The notes under the pieces were generated by a model that did not search any database, was not told the origin of the DNA, and worked only from the letters and a program-made list of their open reading frames with translations. 64,000 nt of DNA from Anadara kagoshimensis (lineage: Eukaryota > Mollusca > Bivalvia > Arcoida > Arcidae): assembly GCA_021292105.1 (NCBI GenBank), contig CM037874.1, forward strand, positions 35,204,185 to 35,268,184, in the 5' to 3' direction. The position numbers were made by a program, and so were the translations under genes. Shown piece by piece: positions 56,502 to 64,000 of this stretch (positions are counted from its first letter, which is position 1; every line of letters starts with the position of its first letter).

Positions 56502-57032
56502 CTGATTTCTGTTTCCCAGTGGGACAGGTTTTAAAAATTGTCAAAATCCGGAATGACAGGGATGAAGCTTAACTATTTTGAGTTAGGGGCCAGCTGAGGG
56601 GGTTATTTTTACCGAAAGACAGAGGAAATGGATTTTTGAACTTCAAAATCGTGTAGAAGTGGCAAAATCATTGATGATAGAGGGGCATTAAAACTAGGAT
56701 TTACTGTACACAATTTTGAAGATATTCATGAAATATCAGGTGTCAACCTGAATAACATTCAGACAAATAATAGGTTCTTTGTAGAAATTTTCAAAATTTA
56801 CCATTCATTATTGATATTTTGTTTAACTAAAAATCAAACACAAACATACAATCCTCAAAAACAAAGTAAAACATTTCAGAACTGGCAACCCGTAGGTTAA
56901 ACACATGCACATCCAGGCTGTGTGCTTCAGAATGGTAAACATGTCCTTTCTAACTAGTTAGACCTGCCACATGTGTGAAACAAATGAAATATGTTAAATT
57001 TTATGAATTTATTGTAATTAAATAGGTGTTAC

Positions 57033-60000
57033 ATGATGTCAGCAAGTGTGAAAACAAAACAAGATCACAGATCAATGTACAAAGCCAGAACTCCACCATG
57101 GAAAGAGACATACAGGAAGGTAAGATTTATAGCAGTAGTAACATATTTTATGTAGGAAATCATTTACGGGTCTTAAACCCTTCTGTAATACTGACTACCC
57201 AATATTTTTTTTAAGAAACTACTGTATAGCACTTGATATTTGTTGTGTAGCACTTGATATTTGTTGTTGAAAAATTTGGTGGTTGTTGAAATTTTTTTTT
57301 GCAGGGTTAAAATTTTTCTGATGTATCTTTCTCCAATCATAATAATAATAATCCTAGGCTTAACTAGATTTTACCCTTTTTAACTTCTCAGTCAGTCACG
57401 GACATTAAAATAGAAACTCATGATTTATCTAATAGTAATCAATTTCCATTAACATCTAATTAGCAAACCAGTATACCAGTCTTGTAGTTCAACATTCCCT
57501 GTCTATATTGTTTGTGGATAAAAAAATTTGTGAGATTTAATTTTTGCAAAAGACTACTTGATGGCAATTATAGCAAGAATTAACCTGCTTTACAGTTTCT
57601 TCTGAAAATTAAATAACTCTATAAACAAATAATTTTGTAAAAAATAAATATGGCAAAATTAAATTTGTAAAGCATGTGCATTGGAACTTGTTAGACTAGA
57701 CTGAATTGTAGAAACGATAATTCACATTGTTAGAGGTAAATAAAAGCTATTCCATTCCTGGTAGCCAAAATCGCCATTGCCTACAAATGGATTTCAGTGT
57801 ACCACATGATCAATATTTCTTAATGTTTGTGTAGAATGCTTTGAAAAGTTTATGTTGCAAATACAGTCAAACCTGTGTTAAAGGTCCCCTCTATATTTGA
57901 GGGCCACCTGCTTATAAAGGCCAGTAAAGTTTCCTCAATTGCTTTTAATTTTCATTTTTTTAACCTGTATATAAGGGCCACCTGCCTATAAAGGCCATTT
58001 TTACTGGTTCCCCTGAGTGGCCTTTATAGACAAGATTGACTGTAACATGATAACATTATCGAAGCCTTAAAAAAGCAACAAGTCGTACAGTTAATAGTAC
58101 ATTTTTGTACTCTTTTGCCTACAGAAGTGTGACTCATTGGAATTTATGATTATTTTAGAGGTGCCTGGAGAGATTGAGACAGAGTCGTAGTAAACTCCAA
58201 GATAGATTCCGTAAGCTGTCTAAAGATGATTTTAAAGGGGATTCATTTATAGAGGATTTAATGAGAGAAGAATTAGAAGTCATACAAAAGTCCTTACACA
58301 GACCATCTGATGATATTGAGGTATAAATCTGACACGACTGAATACAATACTGTATATGTATTTAATTTGGCGTGTATTTATTTTTGTGGTATAGGATATT
58401 TAGACATATCAGCGCAGTTAATTTTTGAGTTTTTGAAATATGCTCTATAACATAATAAGTATAATATAATTTTCGTTGTGTATTCCTTTTCGCACAAAAC
58501 AAATGACCGCGAAAGAAGCAAAAATTAGTACATCAGGAAATAAATATGTTTACAGTATAAGTTACTCAGGTTTTTTTTTGCAGGTTACACAGTAACAATG
58601 TACCCTGTCACTTAGGACACTAATCTTTGATAGTTTGCATGCCTACACAGGCTGTATAACCTGCTAAAATCATGTATAATGTTTTTATCACCCTTTTAAG
58701 TGGCACTATTTTGTCCTTTTTATACACCCTGCTAACCAAGTTTAAGGAGGTTTTTGGGAATCCAGGGATTTTTCTGGGTATCCACAGGGTCCGGTAAAGG
58801 GACCCATTCCCAATGCAAAAAAACATACATTTTTCCCAATTCTGTAGTAAAAAATTCCCAATTAGCTGTGTTTATCAATTTTTTGTGAAAAAAAAATTCA
58901 CCAGATCATCAACATCATATTCGGAGGATATCTCGTTCTGATAACGATTTCAATCTATATTAACCCACATTTTGCTGGATGATTTATATAGAGACAAAAG
59001 AGAGCGCTATTTTGCTGTGAACACTGATATAATTTGTTCAATTACCAGTATTCTAGTGGTCTAGAATTTCTAATATGTTGTTGTGATTTTTCCCAAAATT
59101 ACATTTTTGTTGAGCATTTTCCCAATTTCATCCCAAGGTTCTTTTCCCAAAAAGGTCAGAAAAATCCCTGGAATCTCCCTGTCCATCTCATTATAATATC
59201 CCTTCCATATCTTCCGTGCCCATGGATGGATTTGATCAAACTTGGCATAAATGTAAACTAACATGAGACCATGTGTTCCATATCACATCAAGCTGCAAAG
59301 TTCAAGGGCGAGAGCCATGAGGTCATATCTTAAAAATAACAACTTGACAATGATGCAATATTTGTGTCAAAAGACTGCTCTAGTTTCATTTGTCATCTGC
59401 TTCATTATATTTCATTTTCAGTTTTATGTAGATGTACTACGTTAATATAATTAAATCTTTATACATATATTACAGATAGATGATATTGATGTTAAAGATC
59501 TGGATCTAGACATTGATACAACTCTGTCTCTGTTTGAGGATATACAGGAGGAATTGAGAAGAGAAGGTAAATTAGTGTATAAAATTGTAATCTATTGCAA
59601 TAATTATACCATCCGCAATTGAAGTTGGGGGGGGGGTATATAGGAACACCCTGTCTGTCTGTCTGGTTATACATCCCAATATTGTGTCAACTCCATATCT
59701 TCCATATCTATGGATGGATTTTTGATCAAGCTTGGCACAAATGTAAACCAACATGAGACGATGTGTCACATACCAGATTTGTGTGCGTAAGTCAAAATTT
59801 CGAGGTGGGTGGTTTTTGGCTCTCAAGAGACAGTTCTCGTTTTTTTTGTGTGTGTATGGATACACCCCATTCACTTTATGATTTGATAAACTATTTCTAA
59901 ATTTGTTAATTTGATTCAAATTGCCGCAATGATTACTATTACTCACAGAGGTATTTGTTGAACAGTTAAAAAAAAAGTAAAATTATGGTGTTACTACATG

Positions 60001-62718
60001 TATATATCACTATATGCCCCAGTCAAGATTCTTTCACTTATATAGGGATGGTAGGGGAAACTGGATTGTCAGGCAAAAAGTGACCTTTGACAAGCAAAAC
60101 TCATTGACAAACTCATTCTGTCTTGAGTTAGATTGAAACCTAGGTTGTTACAGTTGCTGGTGCTGTGATTGGTAGGCAAGTCCTCTTATAAAGTTTAAAG
60201 GCCAGAGTGATAATGTACACAAAATGTCGTTCTTTAGTTTCAAAGTTTATAGGTTATAAAACTGAACAAGCTATCCTCAATAAGCACAAGTTATTATACC
60301 CCCACAAACTAGTTTGAGGGAGGTATATAGGAATTGCCATGTCTGTCTGTGTAATATCGTGTCTAAGCCATATCTCATAATTGCTTTGGACGATTGTCAT
60401 AAAACTTTACATGAATAATTTCATGAAACCTTCCACAAAGGTCATATCGGAAAGGTCAAGGTCGTGGGAAAACATTAAATGGGGGGGGGGGGTTATTTGG
60501 CTCTCAAGAGACAGTTCAAGTTAACCTTTTTAATCCAGGATAAAGTAAGGAATTTTTGGTGTATATTGAACATTATAAGAATGCCTTTATTAACAGCTTG
60601 ATCCAACTTCATTCATGAAGATTCTAATTTATTGATTGTCAGAGTATAACGTCTACATGTGTCAGGTTGACCACGTCTATATGTGTCAGGTCGACCACTG
60701 TGTAGACAGCTAACTAATTAATTATTTATCTGTTTATAGAGATGAAACTACTTGAAGAATTTGACACCTACGAGAGAAGTTTACATATAGAGGAGGCAGC
60801 ACTATGTACAGCTATAGAGAGACTCAGTGCTGACGAGGTTATATGTCCAGTGTGTCAAAAGTTAGTATTTTAACGCTTTGACTGCAGTGGGCAGCAGATC
60901 CCGCCAACAATAATTTTACACTAACTCACTCCTGGTGGGATCTGCTGCCAGACAATACCTTTCCATTTCTAAAAATATATTCAGCAAATTCTGATGACGT
61001 AGAATGCAATTTTTTGGCAATACCGATCCGGGTACTTTCAAGATGGCTACAAAAAACCTGACAATTGTCTTGATGTCTTGATTTAAATTATATTCATATT
61101 AATTTGCAATGAAAGATACATGTAGGTCGTAGTGACCTTGTTCTTGACTATGTTACTCTTTGACTTTGCAGGCAAGGATGCTACATGTACCACTCTAGTG
61201 TATTCTAGTACAATAGCTGAATAGAACCACTTTGAACTTTGGAGATTTTGAATATTAAAAAAACTGTGGATACATGTACAACAACAATTCCAATGAATGA
61301 AGAACCTAGTGTCTACTACCTTTTATACACAATTTCTATTTTAAGAACACATTTGTATACACATATATAACTTTGTTGCAAGTATTAATGTTTTTTTCTT
61401 AATCTTATTTTGATTTTGTTGTAGAAATCCATTACTTCAGAATAAATCTGTGATATTTTGTAAATGTGGAATGAGAGTGAATACAGAGGTAAAATATATT
61501 TGAAAGCGATTTACCTACTTAGTACTTTGCTCGGTCTGTTTCAATCGCTTTTCCTTGTAAGCATCCTCTGTAGCGGCCACAGGTGGCCTATTCTTTTTTC
61601 AAACTCTACAGAGGTGTCTTTAGCGTGCATAGAGTCAAGAGATCTCAATTTTGAGTCTCGTCCGAAAGACTATCCTAGTATTTAGCTTTTTACAGCTCTA
61701 GTATGGGCAGGAGATGAAAATCATCTCAATAAATTTCAAAGAACCGAGTGAGGTTCAAAACCACAACCCTTGACTTCGTAAGTCAGTGACAGTACCACTC
61801 AGCCATGTTTGCCATGTTTCACCCTGGTCAAAATTATTTTGTGTATAAGGAGTGGACTGGATTGGAGTAATGGTTATTTATGCTAGTCAAAATTCTTTAA
61901 CCAAAATAGAGGCAGTCGGTTCTTTATTTGTAGAGAAGACCATAATGCCTAGAGACAACCATTGACTGTAAACAAACTGTTTAATGCTTTAGATGAAGTA
62001 GGATCAGGCCCTGGTTTCACAATAATTCCTAACTAAGATTTTCCTTAACTTAAATCTTGCAAAATGTTGACTTAAATCTTGCAAAATTTCAAATCTTAGT
62101 TTTCAAGATATCGAGGAATTTTTGGTGTTCTTTTTAAGATTACCTCCAGATTAAAACATTTGCATTTGGTTTTGACAAAAATATCCATTAGTAGCATGGA
62201 AAAAGACATTACCAAAATTTGCGAAATTTAAGTTAGGGAAAATCATAGCTAAGAAATGATTGTAAAACCGGGGCCAGATCTTAGTAATAGCTGCTATTAT
62301 TTTTTTTTTTTTTTTTTTTTTTGTATTAAGTGGAATTTATATGTAGACAGTTTCCATTTATCTTTATTCTTGGACAAAAGACAGATTTTCAACTTCTTGA
62401 GCTGTCATAAAGTGATCATATTGTGTGTGCAAACAAATTTGCTTCATGTCTGACTATTTCATTGCCAATATTAATGATTTATTTGTAGAATATTTAAGCT
62501 TTTAGATACAATTGTAGTGTGATGCTATTATCATTGCAAGTCAAAATTAAGAGAAATGTCTTTTGTGTGTTTTTTATCAGGAAGACTGTTTGACATTGAC
62601 AGACATTAAAAAACTCCTGGAAGATGGAATGCTACAACACAGTAATACCTGTGATGGTGTGGCCACCTTTAGTGTTGTAGAAGATCTCGGGAGTCAGAAC
62701 CTACTTATGTCTTGTAAA
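57033..62718 (+). CDS. RPAIN: RPA-interacting protein (RPAIN-like), 221 aa seen, 3' end not secure
   Basis: Exons are 57033-57119, 58159-58320, 59476-59566, 60740-60860, 61425-61488 and 62581-62718, with GT-AG introns and matching phases. RPAIN binds replication protein A and takes part in its nuclear import. Residues 14-40 carry the N-terminal signature (SMYKARTPPWKETYRKR, then CLERLRQSR), the basic RPA-binding/import region. An acidic middle (residues ~70-145, rich in D and E) follows. The zinc-finger part has CPVC (149-152), CKCG (166-169) and LLMSCK (216-221). Two adjacent ATGs exist and the first is used here. After K221 a donor (AAA|GTAAGT) follows. The family ends about ten residues later with a CxxC partner cysteine, so a short last exon is missing. 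Human RPAIN has a similar length (219 aa). Confidence 0.88.
57862..58043. mobile_element. MITE family E in RPAIN intron 1
   Basis: ACAGTCAAACCTGTGTTAAA at the left pairs with GGCCTTTATAGACAAGATTG and ACTGT at the right. CCACCTGCTTATAAAGGCC and CCACCTGCCTATAAAGGCC repeat inside. Confidence 0.7.
58355..58558 (+). repeat. GCGAAAAT-type dispersed repeat in RPAIN intron 2
   Basis: TTTAGACATATCAGCGCAGT, TTTTGAAATATGCTCTATAA, CTTTTCGCACAAAACAAATG and AAATATGTTTACAGTATAAG match 52565-52775. Confidence 0.75.
58735..59185. mobile_element. Candidate ~450-bp inverted-repeat element in RPAIN intron 2
   Basis: GGGAATCCAGGGATTTTTCTG near 58755 is mirrored by CAGAAAAATCCCTGGAATCTC near 59157, and TTCCCAAT-type words recur toward both ends. 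The TIR is short, so this is a moderate call. Confidence 0.45.
59628..59842 (+). repeat. Dispersed repeat family A, variant copy
   Basis: G-run, GTATATAGGAACACC, a CTGTCTGTCTG run, CCATATCTATGGATGGATTT, AAACCAACATGAGACG and TTTGGCTCTCAAGAGACAG follow the family order, with a different middle. A related middle stands alone at 59195-59330 (CATGGATGGATTTGATCAAA, AACTAACATGAGACCATGTG). Confidence 0.7.
60005..60185 (-). mobile_element. SINE (minus) in RPAIN intron 3
   Basis: GCCCCAGTCAAGATTCTTTC and ACTTATATAGGGATGG match reversed SINE tails. A minus-strand tRNA-like part (TAACAACCTAGGTTTCAATC as a degenerate B-box) lies at 60130-60180. Confidence 0.45.
60293..60522 (+). repeat. Dispersed repeat family A, plus copy
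   Basis: TTATACCCCCACAAACTAGT, TTGAGGGAGGTATATAGG, GGTCATATCGGAAAGGTCAA, a G-run and TTTGGCTCTCAAGAGACAG closely match 1056-1318. Confidence 0.8.
60889..60956. repeat. Hairpin just after RPAIN exon 4
   Basis: GGCAGCAGATCCCGCCA near 60892 is mirrored by TGGTGGGATCTGCTGCC near 60937, with a ~30-base AT-rich loop. It begins about 30 bp behind the exon 4 donor. Confidence 0.75.
62002..62280. mobile_element. MITE family B in RPAIN intron 5
   Basis: GATCAGGCCCTGGTTTCACA is mirrored by TGTAAAACCGGGGCCAGATC. Inner TAAGATTTTCCTTAACTTAA / TTTAAGTTAGGGAAAATC blocks continue the pairing. A T-run follows at 62300-62323. Confidence 0.8.
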
Positions 62719-62822
62719 GTAAGTTTTGTGTATTTTATTGACACATTTGTGAGGATGCAACCTGAGTGTTTGATTTGCATCAACAAAAGAGTGATTGGGA
62801 GACTTTGGTGTTGCTTTTACAG

Positions 62823-62864
62823 TGTTATCATAAGTATTTAGAGTGGCATGTTTTCATATTCTAA
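62823..62864 (+). CDS. Weak candidate for the last RPAIN exon
   Basis: A TTGCTTTTACAG acceptor at 62822 opens a phase-0 frame of 13 codons (CYHKYLEW..) to a TAA at 62864, after a 104-bp intron. Length fits, but the family expects a cysteine two residues further (CxxC) and a hydrophobic end, which this frame lacks. The true exon may lie beyond 64000. Confidence 0.15.
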   Translation, partial: CYHKYLEWHVFIF

Positions 62865-64000
62865 TAGTTCTTTTTATCATCAGCAGCAAGGTTAAGTCTT
62901 GTAATCCCCTGCTGAGAAACGATGGGATGGGGATATAGTAATGGTGTCTGTTTGTCCATCCGTTCGTCTGTCTATCACACTTTCATCAAGACTATTTCTT
63001 CTCTATAACTACTCGTTGGAATTTAGTCAAACTTACTATGAAGCATCAGTATAAAGTACAGATGTGCATAATATCATCTAGTTTAGATTCAATAATTTTT
63101 CATGGAGTTATGGCACTTATATACAGTCCAAATTTCGTGTCCGAACTATTCCTGTTACTGTGAAATTAATATTTTCGTTGGGGACCAATTTTCGTGGTTT
63201 TAGTGGACAGCCTTAACCACGAATTTACGACCACCACGTAATACTAACCTCAAGTAAAAAGACAAGATATATATGGGCGTGCATATATGTACCATATTTT
63301 ATTACTCTAGCGTAACTCGCACATAAACACAAACTTTTCACGAGGTAAAGATACATGGATGTTTAATTTATTTATGAAAATTATCTAAGTAAATCTATTA
63401 TGTTTAATAAATTCTTAATTCATTTTTTAAAATGTTTAGATATATATCTATTTTTAATTTGGAACTGGTTGGTACGATAGGGACAGACAGGTTTCTAACC
63501 GTAACTTTCATCATCAATTATGACCTGTCTCATTTAAAGTTCAATCATTCCGATAACATATTAATTAAATAAACATTTCAACAATCTCTATAAACCTGTT
63601 TTATATATTTATTATTACAAAGTCAGCCGTTTGATTTTACCTTCATTCAAGTCGGTAAAGCTGCCATTGTTACTCTCGTAAACAGCTGATTAGGTCATCA
63701 GAGGTCAATAATTAGAATTTTTATAAAGTTGCCGATATCACAGAAAAAAAACAGTTTTGCGTAAAGGGATTACAAAACACATAATGATTGATGTTCTATG
63801 CATAATCTTCTTAATCTAAATTAATTACCGCTTAATTGTACAACGTAACAGTTAGATCTACTCAGCCCAGGTGTCACATTGCTAGTTACTGATATACTAA
63901 TTACAGGTAATTAGCGCCTACTCGAGACTTAGTCATTAATCCGCGTCTCTGTCGCAGTTCATTGCTTTCGTAATTCCACAAATAACTCATTCTTGAGGTG
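62865..64000. other. Right flank without a secure gene
   Basis: A variant of family A (TGTTTGTCCATCCGTTCGTC, CTTTCATCAAGAC) spans about 62935-63150. A short inverted CGTGGTTTTAGTGG / CCACCACG region lies at 63190-63240. The rest is AT-rich, with no exon I can support. Confidence 0.35.

Larger units (their letters stand above)
55417..57032. promoter_or_regulatory. Divergent intergenic region between INPP5K-like and RPAIN-like genes
   Basis: The two start codons face away from each other across 1,616 bp. Within about 300 bp of the phosphatase ATG, GCGTTCTACGTCACAAA (55625-55641) and TTTGTGACAGAACGC (about 55692-55707) form an imperfect inverted repeat containing a CRE-like TACGTCA, and the flank is CpG-richer than average. 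SINE sequence at 56105-56430 sits in the middle. No TATA box is assigned. Confidence 0.4.

Noticed and set aside
59572..59946. 124-codon minus-strand frame
   Set aside because: It covers the antisense of a family A repeat inside an RPAIN intron.
62563..62841. 92-codon frame taken as the RPAIN 3' end by read-through
   Set aside because: A strong donor (AAA|GTAAGT) ends the conserved part at 62718; the read-through residues do not resemble the family.
62892..62910. TTATCATCAG acceptor giving QQG-stop as the last RPAIN exon
   Set aside because: It lacks the expected second cysteine of the zinc-binding pair and gives only three residues.

Overview
This is a gene-sparse, AT-rich animal genome window. 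It has long introns, GT-AG splice sites, many tRNA-derived SINEs and many short inverted-repeat elements. A mollusc, probably a bivalve, is the best guess. That rests on the style of the interspersed repeats and the frequent TACATGTA motif, and it is an inference because no taxonomic marker gene is present. Exon models below were made by eye from reading frame, splice signals and family motifs.

Layout. Positions 60-196 hold the terminal coding exon of an unidentified plus-strand gene, with a 69-bp tandem duplication behind it. From 1 to 18 kb there is no recognisable gene but much repeat structure: a 49-bp minisatellite, a ~900-bp tandem duplication, a 2,355-bp inverted-repeat DNA element with 6-bp target duplications and a second inverted-repeat element nested in it, a SINE with 17-bp target duplications, and a 28-unit, 54-bp minisatellite at 15.06-16.52 kb. 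Positions 18169-24444 (plus) encode a complete 977-residue orphan class C GPCR in four coding exons, with a decayed copy of its own transmembrane exon in intron 1. From 25 to 44 kb the window holds SINEs, nested inverted-repeat elements, a perfect 64-bp-arm hairpin and AT-rich filler.

Positions 44299-55416 (minus) encode a complete 12-exon INPP5K/SKIP-type inositol polyphosphate 5-phosphatase with a C-terminal SKICH domain. About 1.6 kb away and divergently oriented, 57033-62718 (plus) encodes nearly all of an RPA-interacting protein (RPAIN) orthologue, whose last few codons are not securely located. The three identified genes act in unrelated processes: cell-surface signalling, phosphoinositide dephosphorylation, and nuclear import of the single-strand-DNA-binding RPA complex. 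Only the INPP5K/RPAIN pair may share a regulatory region.

No CRISPR array, operon, phage or bacterial feature is present. The most interesting items are the class C receptor (a mGluR-like ligand domain without the usual cysteine-rich domain, and with a changed ligand-pocket motif), the decayed exon copy inside its intron, and the nested DNA elements, which can be ordered in time.
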